From Leuconostoc suionicum (GTDB taxonomy: Bacteria; Bacillota; Bacilli; Lactobacillales; Lactobacillaceae), in assembly GCF_001891125.1 (NCBI RefSeq), contig NZ_CP015247.1, positions 886,501 through 950,500 of the forward strand: 64,000 bases of DNA. Reading direction: 5' to 3'. Position numbers and translations under genes: made by a program. Below the pieces are notes generated by a model. It saw only the letters and a program-made list of their open reading frames with translations. It was not told the DNA's origin and did not search any database. Within the stretch, counting starts at the first letter, position 1; each line of letters starts with the position of its first letter. Shown in pieces: positions 45,708 through 53,778 of this stretch.

Positions 45708-47050
45708 AAATGGATTATGATGTTATTTTTATTGGTAGCGATCATGCTGCATGGCACGGGGCACAAACGTTAGCTCGCTCAGGAAAAAAAGTAGCCTTAG
45801 TGGAAGAAAATAAGGTTGCTGGTACATGCACAAATTTTGGTTGTAACGCCAAGATATTGTTAGATGGTCCCGCTGAAATGATACATCATTTGCATCATTA
45901 CCACGGTATCGGAATTAATGACACGCCTAACATCATTTGGCCAGAATTGATGGCTTATAAGCATCAAGTGATTGATCCTTTATCAGGAGTTTTAGCACAC
46001 AAGCTTTCTGTTGATGGAATTGATATTATCAATGGACACGCCAAATTTTTAAATAACGAAAAAATTATTGTTGCTGATCAAGTTTACCAAGCTGAAAAAT
46101 TTGTGATTGCTACTGGCCAGCGACCTGCAAAACTACCGATTTCAGGTTCAGAGTTTATGAAGGACAGCACGGACTTTCTAGACTTACCTGATATGCCGAA
46201 GTCAATTCTATTCGTTGGCGCGGGTTATATTGCGATGGAATTTGCTTCAATTGCATATGCCGCCGGGAGTGATGTCACTTTAATTGAATACGGGGACCAT
46301 GCTTTAAGTGGATTTGATGAAATCTATTCTCAAAAAGTCGTAGATGATATGACAGAAAGGGGCATCCATTTTACGTTTAAACAAGCTGTTTCAAGTGTAT
46401 CATTACTTGAAAATGGGCAGTATCAAGTTAATACAGCGCAGGGAGAAACCTACCATGTTGATTACGTTATGGATACAACAGGTCGTGTGCCCAATATTGA
46501 GGAATTAGCCTTAGACGACATTAATGTTTTGTATGATAAGCAAGGTATTTTAGTTAATGATCATTTACAAACTTCTGTTGACAATATTTATGCCAGTGGC
46601 GATGTGATCTCTAAAACAATACCAAGATTAACACCAACCGCTACTTTTGAATCGAATTATATTGCCAGTGTATTATTAGGTAATCAGGAGCCCATAAATT
46701 ATCCTGTAGTGCCAACAGTCGCCTTTACATTGCCTCGTGTAGCACAAATAGGGGTAACCATTGATGAAGCGGCTAAGGATGATAACTTACAAGTGCATGA
46801 AATTCCTTATGGGAGAGTTATGCGATTTCAGACACTAAACGATGTTCACGCAGCAATTAAAATCGTAGTGAATAAAAACCAACAGTTGGTTGGTGCAGCT
46901 TTAATTGGTGATTTTGCCCCAGAGGTTGTCAATGCACTTGTTCCTGTGATTAATCAGCAGTACACAAGTTCGGACATTACCTCACAAATTTATGCGTTTC
47001 CAACTGCCTCAGGTATTATATTGCCAATGATTGCAAATTATTTAGCCTAA
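45704..47050 (+). CDS. FAD-dependent pyridine nucleotide-disulfide oxidoreductase
   Basis: Flavoprotein of 448 residues related to glutathione and mercuric reductases. Redox pair C42-x4-C47 (GTCTNFGC), NAD(P)-binding VGAGYIAMEFASIAYAAG, and YASGDVI before the dimerisation domain. Two departures: the FAD-binding loop reads GSDHAAWHGA, and the C-terminal HxxxxE active-site motif (usually HAHPTxxE) is replaced by YAFPTASG, so the acid-base pair is missing. The substrate is therefore probably not glutathione. Overlaps the OhrR-like gene by 4 bases; ATG 45704 or 45710. Confidence 0.85.
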   Translation: MKMDYDVIFIGSDHAAWHGAQTLARSGKKVALVEENKVAGTCTNFGCNAKILLDGPAEMIHHLHHYHGIGINDTPNIIWPELMAYKHQVIDPLSGVLAHKLSVDGIDIINGHAKFLNNEKIIVADQVYQAEKFVIATGQRPAKLPISGSEFMKDSTDFLDLPDMPKSILFVGAGYIAMEFASIAYAAGSDVTLIEYGDHALSGFDEIYSQKVVDDMTERGIHFTFKQAVSSVSLLENGQYQVNTAQGETYHVDYVMDTTGRVPNIEELALDDINVLYDKQGILVNDHLQTSVDNIYASGDVISKTIPRLTPTATFESNYIASVLLGNQEPINYPVVPTVAFTLPRVAQIGVTIDEAAKDDNLQVHEIPYGRVMRFQTLNDVHAAIKIVVNKNQQLVGAALIGDFAPEVVNALVPVINQQYTSSDITSQIYAFPTASGIILPMIANYLA

Positions 47051-47065
47051 GTAAGGAGACCTATT

Positions 47066-48004
47066 ATGAAAGCAGCAGTGATCAATCATTATGGTGGTAG
47101 AGAACAGCTAGAGGTTATCGACATGCCTATTCCTAAAATAGAATCGGACGAGGTTTTAGTAGAAAACATGGCCACGAGTATTAATCCAATTGACTACAAA
47201 GCGCGAGAGGGATTATTAAAAAGGATGTTTCAATGGCAATTTCCAGTCATTTTAGGTTGGGACATTGCTGGAATAGTTGCTTCTATTGGGGATGACGTAA
47301 CAAGTTTTAAAGTTGGAGACCCAGTGTTTGCTCGGCCGGATATTGACTCAAAAGGAGTGAATGGCTCGTATGCAGAATATACAGCTGTTAAAGAGGATAA
47401 ATTGGCAATAAAACCAAATAACATTAGCTTTGTTGAGGCGGCTGCCGTTCCTTTGGCTGGGCTAACTGCCTTGCAAATGCTGAGAAAAATCCAGTTATCA
47501 TCTAATCAGAAAATACTAATTCAAGCTGGTGCTGGCGGGGTAGGTATTTATGCAATTCAGCTGGCTAAAATGCTTGGTGCATATGTAGTAACAACTGCTA
47601 GTCAAAATAACCATAAATTTGTGAAATCTTTAGGAGCGGATTCTGTAATTGATTATCACAAAGACAATATTCAAGATGTGTTATCTGATTTCGATGCTGT
47701 GCTGGACACAGTTGACGATGTTGATAATGGGATTGCCATCCTTAAATCCGGTGGACGCCTCGTTACCATTTCCAACACGTTAACTGATCAACAGAAAAAG
47801 ACCTCAGACAAGACCGTGACAGAAGGATGGTTAGACCCGAATGGTCAAGATTTAGCAATTTTAGCATCCTACATCGCCAAGGGTGAGCTTCAAATTGTTG
47901 TGGATTCTCTTTATCCATTAACCACAGAAGGTATTCAATCAGCCCACGAGCGAAGTGAAACACACCATGCCCGTGGGAAAGTAGTAGTTCAAATTAAAGA
48001 GTAA
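47066..48004 (+). CDS. NAD(P)-dependent quinone oxidoreductase-like protein (MDR superfamily)
   Basis: Medium-chain reductase of 312 residues without zinc ligands, of the quinone oxidoreductase/enoyl reductase group. N-terminal NPIDYKAREG, GWDIAGIVASIG and the cofactor motif GAGGVGIYAIQLAKMLGA are typical. It probably reduces quinones or reactive enals/enones with NADPH. Third gene of the OhrR-like operon, 15 bases after the flavoprotein, in line with defence against electrophiles. Confidence 0.88.
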   Translation: MKAAVINHYGGREQLEVIDMPIPKIESDEVLVENMATSINPIDYKAREGLLKRMFQWQFPVILGWDIAGIVASIGDDVTSFKVGDPVFARPDIDSKGVNGSYAEYTAVKEDKLAIKPNNISFVEAAAVPLAGLTALQMLRKIQLSSNQKILIQAGAGGVGIYAIQLAKMLGAYVVTTASQNNHKFVKSLGADSVIDYHKDNIQDVLSDFDAVLDTVDDVDNGIAILKSGGRLVTISNTLTDQQKKTSDKTVTEGWLDPNGQDLAILASYIAKGELQIVVDSLYPLTTEGIQSAHERSETHHARGKVVVQIKE

Positions 48005-48021
48005 ATACAGAGGAGAAATAA

Positions 48022-48381
48022 ATGCTGGCTTATATTATGGTTACATTAGTTAGTCTAGAGGCTATTGGTATTATGTTTGTAGAAATGTTTGGCACAACTT
48101 CACAGCAGGCAAAGGCATTTGATCTTAAAGAATCTTTCGTTCAGATACCAGAGGTTAAAACGTTGTTAGCAAATCAAGGAATCTATAATGGATTGTTCGG
48201 TGCGCTTATTATTGGTACTATGTTGTTTCTATCAGGCCCTCAACAGGTTTTGATGTTACAGATGGAAATGTTATTTATTTTCCTGGCTGCAGTTTATGGT
48301 GCTTTAACAGCCACAAAAAAGATTATCCTAGTTCAGGGATTGCCAGCATTTATTGCAATAATCATTCTCTTTTTGAAGTAA
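48022..48381 (+). CDS. DUF1304-family membrane protein
   Basis: Small integral membrane protein of 119 residues with four predicted spans, matching the DUF1304 family (EAIGIMFVEMFG near the N-terminus, NQGIYNGLFGALI in the middle). Function unknown. It is the last gene of the OhrR-like operon, 17 bases after the quinone reductase gene, with AGAGGAGAAA before ATG, and a terminator follows. Confidence 0.85.
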   Translation: MLAYIMVTLVSLEAIGIMFVEMFGTTSQQAKAFDLKESFVQIPEVKTLLANQGIYNGLFGALIIGTMLFLSGPQQVLMLQMEMLFIFLAAVYGALTATKKIILVQGLPAFIAIIILFLK

Positions 48382-48410
48382 TCTTTAACCAGCTAATATT
48401 ACAAAATTAA

Positions 48411-48440
48411 AAAACGCAGCAATTGCTGCGTTCTTTTTTT
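48411..48440. terminator. Bidirectional terminator
   Basis: AACGCAGC-AATT-GCTGCGTT is a perfect 8-bp hairpin flanked by an A run and a T run, between convergent genes. Confidence 0.87.
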
Positions 48441-48452
48441 TGCATAAAAATC

Positions 48453-49277
48453 TCATTTATAGTTTAGTTCTAACATGCGCTGATAATGTTGGTAAAGAAT
48501 AGTGAATCGATTAATGCTGTGTTTATCCCACGGTTTTGGACGACCACAAAAATGTAAAATAGACGTGTTGGCTATCACCCAGTTTGTATCGACCTGACCT
48601 CGGCTCTTAGCAAAGTGAACGATGTTATCTCGCGTATCAAAATTCCAAATTTCTTCGGGTATACTCAAAATCTGATTGCCATATAAGTAATTCAAAATAT
48701 CTTGATCAGGTAATAAGAGTTCATTGGCATGATTTCTAATTAGGTCTAAAATATCGCTTTTATTAACTTTTACACGCATTTTGCTTAAATCTAACAGCAT
48801 CACGCCAGAATTAAAGTATTCACTTTTAGTTCGCAATCTAACGTTATTAATCGTTTGATTGATTCCCGTTAGTCCTAAATGACTTGCTGCCGCTATCATA
48901 TTACCCTTTAAGTCTATCGACCATAGTGCTTCAATTGGGTTCAATATCAACGTATCAGGATCTAAGTAAATTATGCGTTCTAAATCTGCTGGCAGATATT
49001 CAGCGCAAAGCAATCGGTAATACATTTCCGTCGGATATTGTTTAAGCGTAGGGGCAGTTTGCCAATAAGTTGCGTCAATTTTTAATGGATGAAAATCATA
49101 ATCCAATTTGTCTGTAAAGCCCCTAAAATGATTGATCTCCGTTTCTGGTATCGAATCGTGTAGCAGCCAAATAGAAAATCTATAATCAACATTCGTTTCT
49201 TTCAGTGATAGAAGCATGACTTTTAAAGGTTTTATGTAGGATTTGTCTAAAGTGACTAAAATGTTTATTTTTTCCAT
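48453..49277 (-). CDS. Glycosyltransferase family 8
   Basis: Retaining GT-A glycosyltransferase of 274 residues. IIYLDPDTLIL holds the DxD metal site, EYFNSGVMLLDL is the nucleotide-sugar-binding stretch, and ILHFCGRPKPWDK is the C-terminal GT8 motif. Relatives add glucose or galactose to lipopolysaccharide, teichoic acid or glycoproteins; here a cell-wall glycan acceptor is likely. It stands alone, with no glycan operon beside it. The Shine-Dalgarno is AAAAGGATC. Confidence 0.88.
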   Translation of the reverse strand: MEKINILVTLDKSYIKPLKVMLLSLKETNVDYRFSIWLLHDSIPETEINHFRGFTDKLDYDFHPLKIDATYWQTAPTLKQYPTEMYYRLLCAEYLPADLERIIYLDPDTLILNPIEALWSIDLKGNMIAAASHLGLTGINQTINNVRLRTKSEYFNSGVMLLDLSKMRVKVNKSDILDLIRNHANELLLPDQDILNYLYGNQILSIPEEIWNFDTRDNIVHFAKSRGQVDTNWVIANTSILHFCGRPKPWDKHSINRFTILYQHYQRMLELNYK

Positions 49278-49492
49278 TATTTATGAGATCCTTTTTATGT
49301 ATCAAGTAGGCAGCCTATTAATAAAGTACTTTGCAACATAAATTATACAGTATCCATACTTTATTAGAAATATAGAGAAAAAAAGTACAACAGTTGCATC
49401 AATTAACATATGCTGACAGAAGCCGTTGATCAACATCAAAACTAATTGGTAGCCATTTTTAAGGGACCATGATACACTTAATGCGTAATTGG

Positions 49493-49540
49493 AAACTATC
49501 AACTAGCTGTGTCAGCCAAGAAGCAGCTAGTTGATAGTTT
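49493..49540 (+). repeat. 17-bp perfect hairpin in the 420-base gap before the metal ABC operon
   Basis: The arm from AAACTATCAAC to TAGCTG (49493-49509) is an exact complement of 49524-49540, with a 14-base loop. No T run follows, so it is not a simple terminator. It lies about 160 bases before the ABC operon. The rest of the gap (49278-49697) shows an AT-rich region and a T-rich GCGCC-TTTTTT-GCGTGC tract around 49600, but no gene and no known riboswitch. Confidence 0.6.
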
Positions 49541-49697
49541 ATCAATTCGAAAATAAACAATGTTACGACGCACTTATTTCAACTGTAGATTTTAAACGCG
49601 CCTTTTTTGCGTGCACGAAAGTTTTGGCTGAGAACACTCTAAATTTAAAAACTCACACTCGAATTAATGCGAAAAACATTAGGAGAGTAAGAAAACT

Positions 49698-50441
49698 ATG
49701 ATTAAAGTCCGCGATTTGACGGTAGCCTATGATGGCACACCGGTTTTCACGAACCTATCAATTCAATTTGAGCCTGGTAAAATTACCGGTATTATCGGGC
49801 CTAACGGTGCAGGAAAATCAACAATGATTAAAGGCATTTTAGGATTGATAAATCAGCAAAATGGTAAAGTTACGTTACACGATGAGCCAATCGCAAAGCA
49901 GTTAAAGAAAATAGCTTATGTGGAGCAACGCGCTGCTTTAGATTTAACTTTTCCAATCAATGTTTTTGATACCGTTTTAACAGGCACATACCCTAACTTG
50001 GGATTATTTAATGTTCCTGGTACAAAAGAGAAAAACGCCACAAAGGAAGCATTGGAAGATGTTAAATTATCTACCTTTAGCCAACGACAAATTGGCGAAC
50101 TTTCTGGTGGACAATTGCAACGTGTGTTCGTTGCGCGTGCAATTGTTCAAAACGCTGATGTCATTATTTTAGATGAACCCTTCGTCGGTATAGATATGAA
50201 GTCTGAAGCCGATATTATGGCTATCTTAAAACAATGGCGCACTGCAGGAAAAACAATTATTGTTGTACATCACGATTTGAATAAAGTAACAACTTATTTT
50301 GATAATCTGGTGATTATCAACCACGGTATTACTGCATGTGGGGCTACATCCGATGTTTTCACAAAAGAAAATATTGCCTCTGCATTTAGTGGTGATCTAT
50401 CATCGATCTTGTTTGAAGAAGAGGAGGATCAACATGCATAG
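49698..50441 (+). CDS. Metal ABC transporter, ATP-binding protein
   Basis: ABC ATPase of 247 residues of the manganese/zinc/iron chelate family. Walker A GPNGAGKST, signature LSGGQLQRV, Walker B VIILDEPF and the H-loop HHDLN are all present. It energises the importer formed with the next two genes. AGGAGAG lies before the ATG. By the binding protein's ligand set, manganese is the likely metal. Confidence 0.92.
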   Translation: MIKVRDLTVAYDGTPVFTNLSIQFEPGKITGIIGPNGAGKSTMIKGILGLINQQNGKVTLHDEPIAKQLKKIAYVEQRAALDLTFPINVFDTVLTGTYPNLGLFNVPGTKEKNATKEALEDVKLSTFSQRQIGELSGGQLQRVFVARAIVQNADVIILDEPFVGIDMKSEADIMAILKQWRTAGKTIIVVHHDLNKVTTYFDNLVIINHGITACGATSDVFTKENIASAFSGDLSSILFEEEEDQHA

Positions 50442-51276
50442 TATTGAATTATTCATTGACGGATTAACAAAATATAATTTCTTGCAAACAGCCTTAATTA
50501 CCTCGATATTAGTTGGTATTATGTCGGGAATTATCGGGTCCTTCATCATATTACGAGGCATGTCTTTAATGGGTGATGCAATTTCGCACGCCGTATTACC
50601 TGGTGTTGCGGTTGCATATATGCTCGGGATTAATTTGTTACTCGGTGCTTCTGCCTTTGGTATTTTGGCAGCATTACTAATCGGTGTGGTCACGATGAAG
50701 TCAAAGTTGAAAAATGACACAGCCATAGGAATTGTATTTTCAGCTTTCTTCGCATTGGGATTTATTCTTATTTCATTGGCAGAGTCTGCTAACAATTTGC
50801 ATCACATTCTATTTGGAAACGTCTTAGCTGTTTCTGACAGCGATTTAATTACTACTGCAATTGTCCTTTCTATAGTGTTGTTGTTCGTTGTTACCTTCTA
50901 CAAAGAATTACTTGTCACATCATTTGACAATACTTTTGCTAAAGCCTATGGTCTTAAAACTCAAATTATGCATTACGCTTTAATGCTTGTTTTGACTTTA
51001 GTAACGGTGACAGCTTTGCAAACAGTCGGAATTATCTTAATTGTCGCTATGTTAATTACACCAGCAGCTACAGCTTACTTGTTAACAAATCGTATGTCTC
51101 ATATGATGATTGTTGCTGCTATCTTTTCTGTAATCTCATCAATTGTAGGTTTGTATCTAAGTTTCACATTTAACTGGGCCTCAGGCCCTGCAATTGTTCT
51201 TACAGCAGCAATTTTCTTTTCATTCGTTTTTATTTTTTCACCAAAGCAAGGTATTATTTTTAAAAGAAAGTCTTAA
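50434..51276 (+). CDS. Metal ABC transporter, permease protein
   Basis: Membrane permease of 280 residues with about 8-9 spans, of the ZnuB/PsaC/MntB family. SLMGDAISHAVLPGVAVAY is the conserved stretch, with the acidic and histidine residues found in metal permeases. The frame opens at 50338, but GAGGAGG at about 50421 sets the start at ATG 50434, overlapping the ATPase stop by 8 bases, which suggests coupled translation. Confidence 0.92.
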   Translation: MHSIELFIDGLTKYNFLQTALITSILVGIMSGIIGSFIILRGMSLMGDAISHAVLPGVAVAYMLGINLLLGASAFGILAALLIGVVTMKSKLKNDTAIGIVFSAFFALGFILISLAESANNLHHILFGNVLAVSDSDLITTAIVLSIVLLFVVTFYKELLVTSFDNTFAKAYGLKTQIMHYALMLVLTLVTVTALQTVGIILIVAMLITPAATAYLLTNRMSHMMIVAAIFSVISSIVGLYLSFTFNWASGPAIVLTAAIFFSFVFIFSPKQGIIFKRKS

Positions 51277-51355
51277 ACCCAAAATAATCTAATTTTTACA
51301 GACAAAATTATCAAAGCCAGCGTAAATTACGCAGAATATAGTGGAGAAATTAAAT

Positions 51356-52297
51356 ATGATTAAGCGCTTAAGTTTTATTACCGTGACAATTATTATCATT
51401 ATGGGAGGGGTTCTGTGGTTTGTTAATAGTAGTCAGGGCGGTAAAACAAGTCAGCATGATAAGTTGCAGTTGGTTGCAACTAACTCTATTATTGGCAACA
51501 TGATTGAGGAAGTTGCTGGGAACAAAGTAAATCTGCACACACTTGTCCCTCGTGGTACTGATCCGCACGAATATGAACCACGACCACAAGATGTTTCAGT
51601 AGCACAAGAAGCAGACGTACTCTTTCACAATGGATTGAATCTTGAAACTGGTGGGTCTGGTTGGTTCAAAAAAATGTATCAAAATGCAGGAAAGAAAACG
51701 AATAAGCAAGTGTTCGCTGCCTCAAAAGGGGTAGTAGCTAAGCATCTAACTGACAAGGGGAAAGAAAATGAATTAGATCCTCATGCTTGGTTAGATATGC
51801 AAAACGGTATTAAATATGTTAAAAACATTGAAAAAGTATTAATTGCTAAAGATCCAGACAATGCTAGCATATATAAGAAGCGAACAGCAGCATACGTTAA
51901 AAAATTATCTGCATTAGATAAAAATGCCAAAACTAAGTTCAATAATATTCCTGAGCATAAGAAATTATTAGTTACTTCTGAAGGCGCATTCAAATACTTC
52001 TCAGCAGCTTACGGTATCAAACCAGCATTTATTTGGGAAATCAATACAGAGTCTCAAGGTACACCTGAGCAGATGAAACAAGTACTGGAGAAAATTAGAT
52101 CTACTAACGTACCTTCATTATTCGTGGAAAGCTCAGTGTCTCCAAAGACAATGGAAAAAGTTGCTAAAGAAACTGGCCTACCTATTTATTCAAAAATTTA
52201 TACTGATTCTTTGGCTAAAAAAGGACATGCAGCAGATACCTATTACGGTATGATGAAATGGAACCTAGATAAAATTTCAGAAGGTCTGTCAAAGTAA
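51356..52297 (+). CDS. Metal ABC transporter, substrate-binding protein (manganese type)
   Basis: Extracytoplasmic solute-binding protein of 313 residues (cluster A-I, PsaA/MtsA family). Metal ligands are His in TDPHEYEP, His in DPHAWLD, Glu in TSEGAFKY and Asp in IYTDSLA. Glu at the third position is the PsaA/MntC pattern for Mn(II), and there is no His-rich loop as in zinc binders. The N-terminus is a hydrophobic segment (about 6-23) without a lipobox cysteine, so the protein appears membrane-anchored rather than a lipoprotein. GTG 51341 is in frame but ATG 51356 has GGAG correctly placed. Confidence 0.9.
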   Translation: MIKRLSFITVTIIIIMGGVLWFVNSSQGGKTSQHDKLQLVATNSIIGNMIEEVAGNKVNLHTLVPRGTDPHEYEPRPQDVSVAQEADVLFHNGLNLETGGSGWFKKMYQNAGKKTNKQVFAASKGVVAKHLTDKGKENELDPHAWLDMQNGIKYVKNIEKVLIAKDPDNASIYKKRTAAYVKKLSALDKNAKTKFNNIPEHKKLLVTSEGAFKYFSAAYGIKPAFIWEINTESQGTPEQMKQVLEKIRSTNVPSLFVESSVSPKTMEKVAKETGLPIYSKIYTDSLAKKGHAADTYYGMMKWNLDKISEGLSK

Positions 52298-52325
52298 AAT
52301 ATAAATAGTTTAAACCTTATTCATA

Positions 52326-52364
52326 AAAACGCCGCAACTATTCAAATAGTTACGGTGTTTTTAT
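52326..52364. terminator. Terminator, probably bidirectional
   Basis: AAAACGCCGCAACTATT pairs with AATAGTTACGGTGTTTT through a few wobbles/mismatches around a short loop, between convergent genes. Confidence 0.75.
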
Positions 52365-52384
52365 TGTTATTAAGTTTTAGTTGT

Positions 52385-53095
52385 TTATCTTTCTGCTGCA
52401 TCGATGGCCTCTCGAATATTCAATATGTCGGCTTCATGATTATTAAAATCAGAATTATGAGTAGGCAAAGCGATGTTGAGTTCATTGAATAAATCAATTC
52501 TACCGAATACATCACTTGCATTGAAGTCAAGAACATGGCCACCAATCGTACGGTCATCGCTCAAAAAATGAAGATGCCATCCACTCGCCATAATACCTGA
52601 ATACAGGTCGGGACCAAAATCACCAATTAAAGTACCAGAAACATTTTCATAGTTAAACACTGGTTGTTTCAATGTTACAGCAACGAAGGGCGGATAGGGC
52701 TTCATCTGCTTAGGAGCAACACGAACCTTCAGCTTCGAAAAACTAGCATTTATTTGAATACTAGCTGGTAAATTAACCCAGCTCTGATGTTGTTTGGATA
52801 TATTGTTTAAACTATCAAAAGTTAAAAATTTTTCTTGGAGCAAGTAGTGTAACTCTGATTGAGGGTGGATAGAAGCAAAGGGTGTTTTCAACGATAAATC
52901 TGTGATTTTTTTAGTTACACCACTCGCTTTCGTTTGATATACGCTATTTTCTATGATTGTAACTTCACCATCAAGTTTATCCATTGTTCCAATGCCACTC
53001 GAACCATGATTCAATATTGCCGACAAAGGTGCCGTACCGTCATATAATCCTGACATAATTAATTCTAATGTTCCATGTTGATAAATTGTAGACAT
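52385..53095 (-). CDS. aldB: Alpha-acetolactate decarboxylase
   Basis: Converts alpha-acetolactate to acetoin and CO2 in pyruvate overflow metabolism. 236 residues, normal for the family. WHLHFLSDDRTIGGHVLDF carries the three zinc-binding histidines, and the N-terminal YQHGTLELIMSGLYDGT is conserved. Its acetoin can be reduced by the butanediol dehydrogenase at 24269. In lactic acid bacteria the enzyme also prevents leakage of acetolactate to diacetyl and regulates branched amino acid supply. Acetolactate synthase is not next to it in this window. Confidence 0.94.
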   Translation of the reverse strand: MSTIYQHGTLELIMSGLYDGTAPLSAILNHGSSGIGTMDKLDGEVTIIENSVYQTKASGVTKKITDLSLKTPFASIHPQSELHYLLQEKFLTFDSLNNISKQHQSWVNLPASIQINASFSKLKVRVAPKQMKPYPPFVAVTLKQPVFNYENVSGTLIGDFGPDLYSGIMASGWHLHFLSDDRTIGGHVLDFNASDVFGRIDLFNELNIALPTHNSDFNNHEADILNIREAIDAAER

Positions 53096-53211
53096 AATGA
53101 CCTCTTTTTTAATTTAAATGTTTTAGTTTTACTTACTAAAAGTAAACCATTTTAATATTTACTCAAGATTAAAGCCTACTAAGTGCTGTGACTTTAGTTA
53201 ACGGTAAAACT

Positions 53212-53334
53212 ATGAAACATTTAGTTAGTCATGTTTATCGAGGGAGTTTATCATTAGGTACTTCGAATAACACGGTGTCCTTGATTTTAAAATCGATATT
53301 ATTAGCAGCTAAGATGTCTGTGAACTTGTTTTAG
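53212..53334 (+). other. Short orphan frame upstream of the broken membrane protein gene
   Basis: A 40-codon frame (MKHLVSHVYRGSLSLGTS ... AAKMSVNLF) without a Shine-Dalgarno lies in the gap between divergent genes. It may be a remnant. No family recognised. Confidence 0.25.
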
Positions 53335-53338
53335 CTGG

Positions 53339-53700
53339 GTGATCAATCAACATCATAAAAGTGCTCAAGATCTCAATAATGTCATGTTACATATGGAATG
53401 CAATCGTGATCTTGTGAATCGTATTGAAATTAAACGATTAGAAAATAAGTTTCAAGTTACTATGAATAAGATTATTAAAGTCAACAAACGCAACCAATTA
53501 ATATCAACGATTCAAGCTTGTCTTGTTGGTTTTTGGGGGACAACACTTATAGTGGAGTGGGTGTGTTCTTTATACACAATGTTAGTGGTCTTTATTTGTC
53601 ACTCTTATTTGGTCTAGTCGGATTCATAGGATGGATTTTGCCTTATTTTATTTACAAGGCTCAGCTTGAAAAAAGAACGCAACATAATCAGGATTCTTAA
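53339..53700 (+). pseudogene. Small membrane protein gene with a frameshift
   Basis: The first frame (GTG 53339, 92 residues) is a basic, helical N-terminus; after GFWG it loses sense. The neighbouring frame continues as a plausible two-span membrane protein (GVGVFFIHNVSG, LLFGLVGFIGWILPYFIYKAQ) to 53700. One additional G in the GGGGG run near 53533-53537 would join them into a protein of about 120 residues. The start is uncertain, as no Shine-Dalgarno was found. Family not recognised; a true lesion and a sequencing error are both possible. Confidence 0.6.
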
Positions 53701-53778
53701 CTAATTCTCAAAAATCCTTATGTTATAATGGAAAGCGACCAATAGACATTTGTCAAAATTTAGGGGTAATGGGGAATA

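Noticed and set aside
49542-49697. Manganese riboswitch before the ABC importer
   Set aside because: The GGGGAGUAG and AGCAAGACC motifs of yybP-ykoY, visible before the P-type ATPase, are not present here.
53518-53700. Separate 60-residue membrane protein with TTG start
   Set aside because: No Shine-Dalgarno; better explained as the shifted continuation of the upstream frame.
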